Assembly: GCA_963575745.1 (NCBI GenBank)
Contig: CAUYUJ010008557.1
Coordinates: 735,056-799,055, forward strand
Reading direction: 5' to 3'
DNA: 64,000 bases
DNA from: Prorocentrum cordatum
Taxonomy: Eukaryota; Sar; Dinophyceae; Prorocentrales; Prorocentraceae
A program made the position numbers and the translations under genes. Positions 54,703 through 64,000 of this stretch are shown here, piece after piece. Numbering within the stretch: the stretch's first letter is position 1; every line of letters starts with the position of its first letter. A model generated the notes under the pieces. The model had not been told where the DNA came from. It worked only from the letters and a program-made list of their open reading frames with translations, and searched no databases.

Positions 54703-56733
54703 ATGCGGGTCGCGAGAGATGTGGTTACCACAGTTGTCGGCGAATACGGCCCCATCTTGCAATCCTTCACGTGTGTTAATGCAGAGGACGAGCCAACTAG
54801 CATACCCATCGCCTGCCCGTTCGCACCCTTAGCGGCAGCTGTCGAAGAGAGCGCGCCATTTCGGAAGTTCTTGAAGCGCCAGCTGATGTTTCACCCGCCG
54901 ACACCAACTTGATTTTGCATTCCGACGAACTTACCCCAGGGAGCCCCTGATCACCAGCGAACCAAATAACGTCCCAAACTATATATTGGAGCTTCTTGGA
55001 ATTTGGCGTGAGCGCGCTCAGTCACGAAGAGGGCTGGTTTGTGCTGATGACTGAGTTCTCCAAATATGGTTTGTTTCTTTTTCTGCTGGGTTAAGCCAAG
55101 CATTCGCTGAGGCTATCAAATGCTTTTTCAAGCCTGATGTCTTTCATTTCAAAGACGGTGGCATGGCCCTTGACTTAGACGGGGATAGCTCCAGGCTGCT
55201 TGCTAAAGTGGGCGCGGCGTTGCAAGGCGGCGGCGCCCTTAAAACTGTCCGACAAGCAAGGGTCGACAGCGCGTCCAAGTTCTGTCTGCTTTGCAAGAGC
55301 ATAGTCGCACCTGATTCCAGGGTTGTGGACGGGGACGGTTCAGCAATGTTGCGCTGCAGCGAAATACATCTCGATGAACTCGCGGCGCCCACGGACCATG
55401 GGCTGCGCGCGAACGCGATGCATCTGGAACGCATGTCGCTGACTTTGTCCAATGCTGACTTTGTGTTGTTGCAGCAAGCTTTGGGCGTGCCGTTTGCTAA
55501 GCGGGGCTTGCTGCTCGATAGAGCGTTGGGCAGGCTGGCCAACCCAACAGGGGTGTTTATGCATGACTATATGCACGCGCTCTTCGTCGACGGTGTCGTG
55601 AATCTTGTGATTTACCTTACGTTCGAAGCCTTCATATCTGCTCGGCTTAGCGGCGCGTGGGAGTCATTCTCGGAGTTATTGGCGAATCGGGCGTTTCCTG
55701 GGCGATTTCACGTCACACATTTAGATAGCATATTTAATGCTGATCGGAAAGACAAACACAGAAAGGCACAACGTGTAAAATGCCAAGCATCTGATTTATT
55801 GTCTTATCTTTGGCGTGCTGATGTTGCTCAGCCAGGCGGTCCTGCGACCCATGGGGGGCAGCCAACGCAGCTTGCGACGCTATGATTGCTTGCGTTCAGC
55901 TGTCGGAGCTGGCAGTTGCAACCAGTCGGATCGACGTGGGCCCAGCGAGGCTTTTGGGTTGCGTTCACAATTTCTTGTGACCATTTGCTGCTGCTCTCGG
56001 GTCTGAGTGCTTGACGCCCAAATGCCACTGGCTTCTCCGCCTCCCTGGTATGCTCGAGCAAAACGGGCGGCTCTTAACTTGCTTTGTCCTTGAGGGGAAG
56101 CATGGGATGCCAAAAAGATACGCCGCCGAATTGGCGACCATCCCTGGGCCAGCCAGCAAGCCGCTGCTGAGCGAGTGCGTTGCCCACCACCTTTCTGTAG
56201 TAAAACGCCGCAGCTTTGATTGCGATGTCGGCTTGGTGCAGGGGCGCAAAGCCCCAGAGAAAAGCAGACAGCTGATAATGGACGCATTGGGGCTGGAAGG
56301 CGACGATATCCCAGTCAACGTGGGCAAATATTCTCGCTTCAGCCAGCTCGGCTTATGCACTCAGGGGGGCGCTGTGCTTCTAAATGGCCCCGATGGCATA
56401 CTGGCCGCCCGCGTGAAATTGCACGCCGAGGTCAGTGGAGAAGCTGTTTCTGTGATGGGGGCCATGGAGCTGTCTCAACGCATCCGTGGCATTGCAAAGG
56501 CAGCGTGGAAACTGTCTGAGTCTCCAGTGCAATGCTGGGAGACTAAAGCCATCTTGGCTGCAGTAGAGCACTGCGTATACGCAGACGGCACCGTCGGCAC
56601 CATTCGGCCATTAGAGTTTTCATGCTGGGATTTGGTGACGCGTTGCGCTAAGAGAAAAAAACATTCGCATACGCTGCGCGCGCCGCCGCACAGCCCATCC
56701 AGAACCGATGCCTCGGCGAACGCGCACGTTTAA
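54703..56733 (+). pseudogene. CACTA/Plavaka-like DDE transposase, fragmented
   Basis: Three blocks on one strand. 54703-55140: VTTVVGEYGPILQSFTCVN, then HSDELTPGSP with YILELLGIW-like or YWSFLEFG-like readings, typical of the D-E-x-x-P-G-N-P box of Plavaka-type transposases. 55163-55885 (240 codons): ASKFCLLCKSIVAPDSRVVD (Cys pair), VLLQQALGVPFAKRGLLLD, then TGVFMHDYMHALFVDGVVN, resembling the D-x-M-H box. 56011-56733 (240 codons): TPKCHWLLRLPGMLEQNGRL and CFVLEGKHGMPKRYA, resembling the K-x-H-W-L-x-H / E-R-x-H-K-x-x-K-R segment, where this copy has lost His and Arg. Stops and shifts separate the blocks. Terminal inverted repeats were not found. Confidence 0.55.
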
Positions 56734-56756
56734 GCCATTGCGGCTGAAGGCAACGA

Positions 56757-56909
56757 ACAGGAGGAGGAGGATGAAAAATGAGGAGGGAAGGTATGCCTGC
56801 TCCGCTTCTCCTCCTCTTCATCCTCCTGCTTCTCCTTCTCTTTGTCCTGCTCCTGCTGCTCCTCCCCCTCCTCCTGCCCCTCCTCTTGCTCCTGCTCCTC
56901 CTCCTCCTC

Positions 56910-56940
<31 letters not shown>

Positions 56941-56962
56941 TCCTCCTCCTCCCTCCTTGCGT
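56757..56962 (+). repeat. GGA then CTC microsatellite
   Basis: Short GGA run at 56757-56775, then about 150 bp of CTC/CTG-rich triplets with a C-tract near 56933. Confidence 0.9.
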
Positions 56963-57062
56963 CTACAGCGATCAAAGACATGCCGAAATCGAGGCCGAAG
57001 GCGGCATGGGGCGGCGGCGCCGCGCCGAAGGCGTCGAAAACTGAAGTTCAGCTCATATCAGG

Positions 57063-57302
57063 TGGTGCAACCAATGTTGCGACACATCTGTGGTGCAACC
57101 TGTGTGGTTCATCCTTGTGGTGCAACTTACGTGGGTAAACCTATGTGATGCAACCTGTGTGGTGCAACCTGTGTGGGGGAACCTACGTGGTGCAACCTGT
57201 GCAGCGCAACCTATGTGGCGCATCCTATGTGGTGCAACCTATGGCACATCGATGCCTATGTGGCGCGGTGCAACCTATGTTGTGCAACCTACGTTGTGCA
57301 GG
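57063..57302 (+). repeat. 15-bp tandem repeat, about 16 units
   Basis: Unit TGTGGTGCAACCTAT with variants. Fifteen bases is five codons, so each frame repeats a pentapeptide (CGATY, VVQPM or WCNLC types). Confidence 0.9.
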
Positions 57303-57470
57303 AGAAGGAGGGATAAGTAAGGAAAACAGTAGTTTCATAGTTTGCATATCTCGACTGCTAAACGTTTATAAAGTTTATAGGTCCGTGGTTGATAAACGTA
57401 TAATAAACTTTTTAAGTGTGCTAAACTTTAGCAAAACCTCTTAAGCCGTAACAAACCCAGGATGCATCTC
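57303..57470. other. AT-richer spacer
   Basis: Contains TAAACGTTTATAAAGTTTAT and a related ATAAACGTATAATAAACTTT, imperfect inverted repeats. No gene. Confidence 0.5.
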
Positions 57471-57474
57471 AGTA

Positions 57475-58030
57475 TGGGGCCACGAAGCGCTGTACTGGGT
57501 GGGTGAAACGCAGGGAGGAGGGGGAGGAGGGCCACGAAACGCTGTATTGGGTGGGTGGGACGCATGCGGACGGTAGACCGGGAGCCTTCGGTGGGGCTCC
57601 CTATGGGGCCGCGAAGCGCTGTGCTGGGTGGGTGAAGCGCAGGGAAGAGGGGGAGGAGGGCCACGAAACGCTGCACGGGGGGGGGAGGACGCACGCGGAC
57701 GGTAGACCGGGAACCTTCGGTGGGGTTGGGTTCCCTATGAGGCCACGAAGCGCTGTAGTGGGTGGGTGAAACGAAGGGAGGAGGGGGAGGAGGGCCACGA
57801 AACGCTGTACTGGGCGGGGGGGACGCGTGCAGACGGTAGACCTGGAACCTTCGGTGGGGCTCCCTATGGGGCCACCAAGCGTTGTACTGGGTGGGTGAAA
57901 CGCAGGGAGGAGGGGTAGGAGGGCCACGAAACGCTGTACTGGGTGGGTGGGGCGCACGCGGACGGTAGACTTGGAACCTTCGGTGGAGCTCCTTATGGGG
58001 CCACGAAGCGCTGTGCTGGGTGGGCGAAAC
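57475..58030 (-). repeat. Array of about 128-bp units, inverted relative of the 77-bp family
   Basis: Units contain CCTTCGGTGGGGCTCCCTAT and GGCCACGAAGCGCTGTACTG. These are the reverse complement of the anchors of the array at 29252-31420, plus an added GGAGGAGGGCCACGAAACGC segment. About four and a half units. Confidence 0.9.
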
Positions 58031-58039
58031 GCGTGGAAG

Positions 58040-58134
58040 AAGGAGGAGGGAGGGGTTGAGGAGGAGGAGGAGGAGGAGGAGGAGGAGGAGGAGGAGGAGG
58101 AGGAGAGGAGGAGGAGGAGGAGGAGAGGAGGAGG
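58040..58134 (+). repeat. GGA microsatellite
   Basis: About 30 GGA/GAG triplets bordering module copy 3. Confidence 0.95.
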
Positions 58135-58194
58135 AACGCGGGGACCGTCTCTTCAAAACGAGGACCCAATACCACAGGATGGTTGGGAACAAAA
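58135..58194 (+). repeat. GAG-linked module, copy 3
   Basis: Contains CTTCAAAACGAGGACCCAA and ACCACAGGATGGTTGGGAA, as copies 1 and 2. Confidence 0.85.
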
Positions 58195-58469
58195 TGCGAG
58201 GGCTCGTGGCCTCGGGGACAAAGGGCGTGCATGGGCTAGTCTGGTAGCAGAGGTATGGGGGTCCGAATTAGAACGCGCTACACAGCAGCACTTGGCATTC
58301 TAACGCGCCCACGTCGTGCAGACACCATGGCGGATTGTTCGTAGGGCCTGATTATCATGTTGAGTCGTTGTTTGACGGTCCTGCGGTTTGTCGAGGGCCC
58401 AAAAGGTCGAATATCGTCGCACACGTCCCCTGACTTTCTGAGGGCGCACCCCCTAAGATTGTCCTCGCG

Positions 58470-58990
58470 TGGGGGGGTCCTGGGGGCTCTCGGATGCCTT
58501 TGAGGTTCTCTTTGGGCTCCCTCAGGGCCTCTTGGGGCGTTCTTGGGGCAGGCTTGGGGCGTCTTGGGGCCGAAGGCTCGAAAGGGTGCCCTCTGGACTC
58601 CCTCTTGGAGCCGTCTGGGGGCCCGCGTGGGCTGTCTTGGGTTTTTTTGGGGGGCCCTCTTGGGGGCCCCTTCGGCCGTCAGGAGCCGATATTGGAGGTT
58701 TCTGTACCCGTCTGGGACGTGGTGAAAGCCGAAAAGGCGAGTATGCGAAAAATGCATTTTTCAAAGGGACGATTTTTTCCTCTTGGGACCCTCTTGGGAT
58801 GCATTTTGGGGGCCTTGTGGGGTGTCTTGGCAGCTTCGGTGGCCGTCTGGAGGCCATCGTGGGCGTCAAGGGGCGATACTTCGGCGACTCGTGGCCCTGT
58901 GGGACCGTCTGGGGAGCGTTTTGGTGCGTTCTTGGCCCGTTTTGGAGCCCTCCGCTCCCCCATGACGCGTTCGGTCCGGGGTCGTTCCGG
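58470..58990 (+). repeat. CTTGGGGCC dispersed repeat, copy 4
   Basis: Degenerate CTTGGGGCC words around the core GCCGAAAAGGCGAGTATGCG at 58728, followed by AAAAATGCATTTTTC. Long open frames on both strands are artefacts of the repeat. Confidence 0.8.
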
Positions 58991-59099
58991 GCCAGGAGGG
59001 GGGGGTCGAATTGCCAGATGGGGTCCCTGGGGGAGCGTTATGGGGGAGAGGGGGGGGAAACTCACACGCCTAGAGGCCCGCAAGGGGTCGGCGGACACT

Positions 59100-60065
59100 C
59101 AGGCATTCAGGCATCAAGACATTCATTAAGGCTTTAAGAAGCAAGAAGCGTGCAGCAACCTGCAAGACCATTACCTGATAACTAACTACCGCCAGCGCGG
59201 CAGTGCGGGGCGCCGCGGCCCTTATACATTAAGACATGAAGACATTAAGACAGTAAGCCCTTACGACAATAAGGCGTTTAGACATGAAGACATTACGTCA
59301 TCAAGACATTCAGACATTGAGGCATTAAGACATACATGCATTACCAACTTAAGACATTGGTAAGTTAAGACAGCACGACACTAAGCCATTACGGCCGTAA
59401 GACATTAAGGCATGAATAAAGAAAGCCGCCAATACACTGAGACATTATGACGTACTACATAAAGCCAGTGAGGTGTTGATGCATTCATGCATTTTTTGTC
59501 AGTAAGACGTTCATGCATTAAGACATTAAGACCTTAGTAGATAAGACACTACGACACAAAAGCGTTAATGCATCACGGCGTTCAGACATTAAGATATTAT
59601 GACAACGAGGCATTACGACATCAAGGCATTAAGACACTAAGACATTAGTACATCAATACATTCTTACGTTGAGACATTACGGCGTGACTCCATCAATACA
59701 CGACGACATGATGCATCTAGGCATGCATACATCAACAAATTAAGGCCTTGAGGCATTGAGCATTAAGACGTTAAAGCGTTACGACATCATACAATTCATA
59801 CATTAAGACATTAATGCATTATTGCCTTAATGCGTTTAACTATTAATGCAGTAGTGCCTCAAGGCATGAAGGTCACCATGCATTCAGAGACGTTAAGCTA
59901 TTCAGACATTGAGACACTCAGACATTCAGACCTTAAGCCATCACGACACTAACACATTACGACGCTCAGACATTAAGTCATTAAGACTGCAAGGCATTAA
60001 GGCATTAATGCGTTGAGTTATGAATGCGATAATGCATTAAGACAGTAAGACATTAAGTCATTAAG
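59100..60065 (+). repeat. Octamer satellite (CATTNNGN), block 2
   Basis: Same degenerate 8-bp words as 25395-26700. An unrelated GC-rich island of about 75 bp interrupts it at roughly 59145-59222. Confidence 0.95.
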
Positions 60066-60904
60066 ACAGTGGTGTTCTGGCACGGTTCAGGATTCTCAGA
60101 CGGTTGTTTTCCAACGGAGCATTGCCGTCAGTGAACACACTTCCGTGCAAGAATGTGTAACAAAGAATCGTGGAGGGAGGGTTTACTGCACCATCGCTGG
60201 TGAGTCTTAGGTATGCACTGGTCCTCCTCCTCGTCCTCCTCCACTGTGTTTCGTCTGGCCCACCAAGAGAGTAAGGTCTATTGGGTCCCCCTGTGTTTGG
60301 CAACCTCGATCTCGTCAGCTCGTGCTGCCTTGCAGGCTGTGGAATTGGCCCTCGGCGGTACTGGTCGACGGCGGCAGCGGCGGCGGTGATGACGTGACGT
60401 GCCCTCCCCGCCCCCCTTTTGCGCTCCAGCTTATTCGTCCTCCTCCCGAAGGGGGGGCCAATGGCGCCCCCCACCCCCTATTGTTGTTCGTCCTCTCTTG
60501 GCCTCCTGGAGGCTCCTCGTCGCCACGGCTGGGTCCGCCGCGAAGAACGAACGGGTCGGGCCTGGGGATTGATTTTGATCGGATTAGGGCTTGGCGGCTG
60601 CGGCCATTTCCTCCTCCTCCTCCTCCGATATTTCCGCCATGCAGCAACGGGGTACTGAGTGAAATTGGTCCTAAGTTCAGTCGCCAGTTTCAGGCTCTGC
60701 GGGTCCTCCGCGGGCCCCGTGACTGTCAAACAACTGTTCAGGACGAGTGAGTAGTCCCAGGGGGAGGCCATGGGGACCAGGACCAGGGCCCGTTTCACTC
60801 CTGGCCCGTCTCGTTCATGGTATTGTTTTTGTTGCTTATCCTCTTTCCTCCTCGCCCTCCTCTGCTTCCACCCCTCCCCCCACCCCTCACTCTTGTGATG
60901 CTTT
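60066..60904. other. No gene recognised
   Basis: Overlapping frames on both strands (60061-60474 minus, 60322-60750 plus) without domains. A stretch at 60498-60545 loosely resembles the interior of the 133-bp MITE family but without its ends. Confidence 0.4.
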
Positions 60905-60967
60905 CAAGTGAAGGTGCGGGACTGTCAAAGTCTTTGTGGCTAGCCGCAGTCCATCTCGCAAAGGCTC

Positions 60968-61420
60968 TTGATTGTGATTCCCACGATGCTGTCTGAGTGG
61001 CATTGCGCGCAGCACGCGCCTGAACAGTATATCGAGGTACTTGCACGCCAGTTTACAGCGCACACCGACCGACAGGAGGCCGATTGTACAAGCTGCGCAC
61101 ACAAGCAGGACCGCGGTACTGGGCAGGGAGACCCGCTCAGCCCAGCATCATTCAATGCAGCTCGAGCACGTGATGTCATCTGGCGGCTGGAGTCGGAGTG
61201 GCGCCAGGCCATGGCCGTATCGGCGCGCGAACAGACCGAGGGTTCTCTGGCGTACGTCAAGCGCATGCTGAACGAATTGCACAGGTGTGGAGGACTTGTT
61301 TAAACTGTCACATGGGCAAGACTAACATCTTTTGGCGAATGCGGAGTGCCGCCGCCAACCAGGCACGAGGCGAACCTCCAGCACACTTATTCGGTTGCTA
61401 CGTAAGTGAGAAAATGAGAG
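60968..61420 (+). pseudogene. LINE RT remnant (motif B region)
   Basis: The frame at 60968 reads HKQDRGTGQGDPLSPASFNA, the classic R-G-x-x-Q-G-D-P-L-S-P motif B of non-LTR RT, preceded by about 45 residues of palm-like sequence. Further on, LAYVKRMLNELHRCGG sits where the residues after motif C should be, and the Asp-Asp box itself is not found. The frame at 61198 then gives HMGKTNIFW, like the motif D/E G-L-x-x-x-x-x-K-T. Motif A and the endonuclease are absent. It is a short dead fragment of a third LINE family in this window. Confidence 0.7.
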
Positions 61421-61659
61421 CCTTACTTGCAAACGCTGCTCGGGGAATCACGACCGAATTTCAAGCATCCGACTACAGATGCCAGCCAGGAGCGTGTAGC
61501 CAAGCTCGTAGATGGTTGTCTTCGGATGTGGGTTACCCCGGGCGATTTCTCTCTTGCGGGCATGCCGCCAGCGAAGCTTTCTAAGGGCTACCGCAGTACA
61601 TCTGCACCGACCAGGACTAATCAGCGCGAGACAAGCACCACGTGCGAGGCGATGCTGTT

Positions 61660-61970
61660 GCCCGGGGCCGTCTTGGGGCTCTCTTGGGCCTCTCTTGGGG
61701 CTCTCAGGGGCTCTCTTGGAGCTGTCTTCAGGCCTCGGAAGGCCATCGGAAGCGAAAAGGCGAGAAGGCAACAATCATGAACGTCCCCTAAGTTGTTGCA
61801 GGATTTGGGCCTCTTGGCGGCCTCCAGGGCAGGCCCCGTTGCCACTTGGAGCCCGCTTGGAGTGGTCTTGGGGCTTCTTGGAGCATTTTGGGAGCCATGT
61901 TGACCCATCTTGGGCTATCTTGGGCCGTCTTGGAACTGAGGCCCTCTTGGAACAACTTGGGTCATCTTAG
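61660..61970 (+). repeat. CTTGGGGCC dispersed repeat, copy 5
   Basis: Degenerate CTTGGGGCC and CTTGGAGC words around the core GAAGCGAAAAGGCGAGAAGG at about 61749, followed by CAACAATCAT. Confidence 0.8.
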
Positions 61971-62028
61971 ATGCTCCGTCCACTCGCGTGGCACCCCGTC
62001 CAGGTCCAGGGGAGGGGGTAGGGGGAGG

Positions 62029-62160
62029 GGTCAAGCTACCCACCCGCCCGCAAGCCGTCTCGCTCACTCCCACCCGCCCTCCCAACACATAAAAGTAACA
62101 CCCGAGTCTGGCCCGAGCCTCAGCATATTCAGCAGTCGTCTTTGGATGGGCAGCTACTGG
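62029..62160 (+). repeat. Terminal-array repeat, copy 1 (partial)
   Basis: Contains CAAGCTACCCACCCGCCCGC, CAACACATAAAAGTAACACC and GTCGTCTTTGGATGGGCAGC. After it the CCG triplet run begins. Confidence 0.9.
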
Positions 62161-62388
62161 GGGCCAATCCGTCGCCGCCGCCGCCTTCGCCGTCGCCGTC
62201 GCCGCCGTCGTCGCCGTCCCCCGCTGTCAAAACGCCGCCGCAGCCGCTGCCGCCACCGCCGCCGCCGCCGCCGCAGCCGCAGCCGCCGCCGCCGCCGCCG
62301 CCCCCGCCGCCGCCGCCGCCGCCGCAGCCGCCGCAACCGCCGCCGACGCCGCCGCCGCAGCCGCCGCAGCCGCCGCCGCCGCCAAGTG
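62161..62388 (+). repeat. CCG/CGC triplet microsatellite
   Basis: About 225 bp of CCG-type triplets, read as poly-Pro or poly-Arg (+) and poly-Gly/Ala (-). Confidence 0.97.
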
Positions 62389-62394
62389 TACTCT

Positions 62395-62530
62395 GTATTT
62401 TTTTTTGACAGGGATGGTGGGGGGGGGCCGCATCGGGTTGGCTGCGCATGTTCCGAATTTGGAGGCAGAGTGTGTTTTGTATTGTTTTTTGCAAGGGATG
62501 GTGGGGGGGGTGTTGTCATGGACTCGGGTT
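62395..62530 (+). repeat. TTTTGACAGGGATGGTGGGG repeat pair
   Basis: Two adjacent units of about 83 bp (62399 and 62485) with GGAGGCAGAGTGTGTTTTGT between. Further copies lie at 63070, 63200 and 63282, and inverted forms near 62980, 63120 and 63920. Confidence 0.85.
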
Positions 62531-62561
62531 GGCCCCCAGTCGCCTGGGGGAGGGTGTGTCT

Positions 62562-62910
62562 ATCAATAGGGAACAGTGATCAAGCTACCCACCCGCCCGC
62601 AAGCTTTCTAGCTCACTCCCACCCGCCCTCCCAACACATAAAAGTAACACCCGAGCCTGAGCATGTTCAGAAGTCGTCTTTGGATGGACAGCTACTGGGA
62701 ACCAAAGTTACCCCAGATGCGCGACGCTTGGGTGAGGTGCGCCACGCGTGCGAGGGGCGCCACGCGCGCCAGGCACCCCTGGGGCCCGAGCGTGCCAGGG
62801 GCGCCACGTGCTCCGACTGCGCCAGGTGTGCCGCACTCTTCAGCCGCGCCAGGTGCGCCACGTTCGGGGTACGTGCAGAGTGCGTCAGGTGCGCCTGCGC
62901 ACATGACAGA
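62562..62910 (+). repeat. Terminal-array repeat, copy 2 (full)
   Basis: Starts at GAACAGTGATCAAGCTACCC, includes the same anchors as copy 1, then a GCGCCACGCGTGC / GGCACCCCTGGGGCCCGAGC segment ending GTCAGGTGCGCCTGCGCAC. Offset to copy 3 is 808 bp. Confidence 0.9.
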
Positions 62911-63369
62911 ACATATTGGGAAATTCGAACCACTGCCCATCATTGTGTCTGGTGTGCCTGCGCGCAGCAGGCCACGCGCCACCACCCCCGCCGTCTTGTC
63001 AAAAACCACTTAATAGTGATCGCGGGATGGCCGCGCATGATCCAGATTAAGCCGCGAGGTGCATGTCGTATTGTTTTTTGTCAGGCATGGTAGCCCTGCG
63101 CACGGCAGGCAATATGCTGACACCCCCGCCGTCCCTGTCGAAAACAATACAAAGTGCTCGCGGGCCTCACGAACATGACTCAGCCCCATATGTAATTTGC
63201 ATTGTTTTTGACAGGGATGGTGGGGGGCCGGATCGGCTTGGCCACGCATGCTCCAACTGTGGAGGCAGAGTGCGGCTTGTATTGTTTTTGACAGGGATGG
63301 TGGGAGGCGGGCACGCATGGAGTCGGCATGGTTCCGAGTTGGCCGCCGGCCGGGTGGGGGAGGGGGTGC

Positions 63370-63908
63370 ATATTAATATTGAACAGTGATCAAGAAACCC
63401 TTCTGGATAGCAAGCCGTCTAGCTCACTCCGACCCGCCCTCGCAACACATAAGTAACACCCGAGCCTGAGCATGTTCAGCGGTCGTCTTTGGATGGGCAG
63501 CTACTGGGAAAGGGAACCGACCCCATGTGCACGACGCTTGGGCGAGGTGCGCCACGCGTGCCAGGCGCGCCACGCGCGCCTGGCACCCCTGGGGCCCGAG
63601 CGTGTTAGGCACGCCTGGTGCGCCCGATGCGCCACGTGCGTCGCGTGCGCCAGGTGTGCCGCATATTCCGGCCGCGCCAGGTGCGCCACTTTCGGGGCAC
63701 GTTCAGAGTGTGTCAGGAGGGGGAAGAACACACAGACATAATTAATCGTCGACTCCCAGGACAATGTGGGAAACTATGGGAAGTGGGGGGGGGAAGACGA
63801 AAACACAGGAAATTTAGAAAAAATATCGGAAATCCTGTTAGTTGTGTCTATTTATTTGTGTGTCCCAGGGCCCCTTCAGTGTGTCAGGTGCGCCTGCGCA
63901 CGTGACAG
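63370..63908 (+). repeat. Terminal-array repeat, copy 3, interrupted
   Basis: Same order of anchors as copy 2 but split by an AT-richer insert at 63718-63878. Homology resumes at 63879 with GTGTGTCAGGTGCGCCTGCG. Confidence 0.9.
63718..63878. mobile_element. 161-bp insertion with 10-bp direct repeats
   Basis: The insert is bordered by GTGTGTCAGG at 63708-63717 and again at 63879-63888. The homologous site in copy 2 has this word once (GTGCGTCAGG form). Non-coding, AT-richer, and contains CAGGAAATTTAGAAAAAATA. The pattern is that of a short element insertion with target-site duplication. Confidence 0.6.
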
Positions 63909-64000
63909 CACACCTCGGGACACATGTCGGCCGCAACCGTCTTTGTCGAAAACCAAGGCCCATCATTGTGTTTTGTGGCCCTGCGCACAGCAGGCCATAC

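Noticed and set aside
60498-60545. Third copy of the 133-bp MITE
   Set aside because: Only a short interior resemblance (CTCCTCGTCGCCACGGCTGG) without terminal repeats.
62129-62519. Gly-rich and Pro-rich ORFs over the CCG run
   Set aside because: Microsatellite translation in all frames.

Overview
This window looks like nuclear DNA of a dinoflagellate. The evidence is indirect but consistent. The coding remnants are retroelement polyproteins of the dinoflagellate type: copia-like Gag/integrase/RT, LINE-like endonuclease/RT, and methyltransferase-like add-ons. There are two sequences resembling the dinoflagellate spliced leader, a helicase with a cysteine-rich tail, a transposase of a CACTA/Plavaka-like kind, very low host-gene density, GC-rich background and extensive satellites. 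I cannot name a genus. No rRNA, tRNA or CRISPR array was recognised. A 100-N scaffold gap lies at 51401-51500.

Layout. 97-7204: a decayed LINE-like element (leader, RNase H, endonuclease, RT, zinc fingers, methyltransferase-like tail). 7300-12100: microsatellites, four 73-bp units, a 1.25-kb GGCTGA array and a GC-rich direct repeat. 12316-12767: a second LINE RT remnant. 12.8-17.5 kb: GC-rich sequence with no recognised gene but one 133-bp MITE-like element. 17570-20925: a 3.4-kb TGA/TGG satellite with higher-order units. 21.2-23.8 kb: foldback elements, a minus-strand LINE endonuclease remnant and a second MITE copy. 25.4-26.7 kb: an octamer satellite. 27.5-28.85 kb: a helicase pseudogene. 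29.25-31.4 kb: an array of about 77-bp units. 31.5-33.9 kb: G-rich dispersed repeats, a CA/CG microsatellite and the left member of a pair of long inverted arms.

34.0-47.6 kb is a copia-like retroelement read on the + strand: Gag, zinc knuckle, spacer polyprotein, a Tpt1/KptA-like RNA 2'-phosphotransferase-like domain, two methyltransferase-like regions, integrase and the start of RT. It is cut off inside RT and runs in frame into an unrelated 110-residue coiled-coil-like tail. It is peppered with 14-bp hairpins (GCRGG-GNNA-CCYGC) that mostly encode Ala-Gly-X-Pro-Ala. The bases at the variable stem position covary as A-T, G-C or G-T, never A-C.

49425-50331 is the best candidate for a host-type gene. 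It has an unrecognised domain and a Gly/Trp/Arg-rich tail, and is followed 15 bases after its stop by five tandem near-perfect hairpins. 51.7-56.7 kb holds the degraded ORFs of a DNA transposon. 57-64 kb holds further copies of the repeat families seen earlier (15-bp and about 128-bp arrays, GAG-linked module, G-rich repeat, octamer satellite), a third LINE RT remnant, and a terminal array of repeats, one of which carries a 161-bp insertion flanked by 10-bp direct repeats.

The genes do not form a host pathway. They are mobile-element machinery in various states of decay, and the repeats recur between the two ends of the window.
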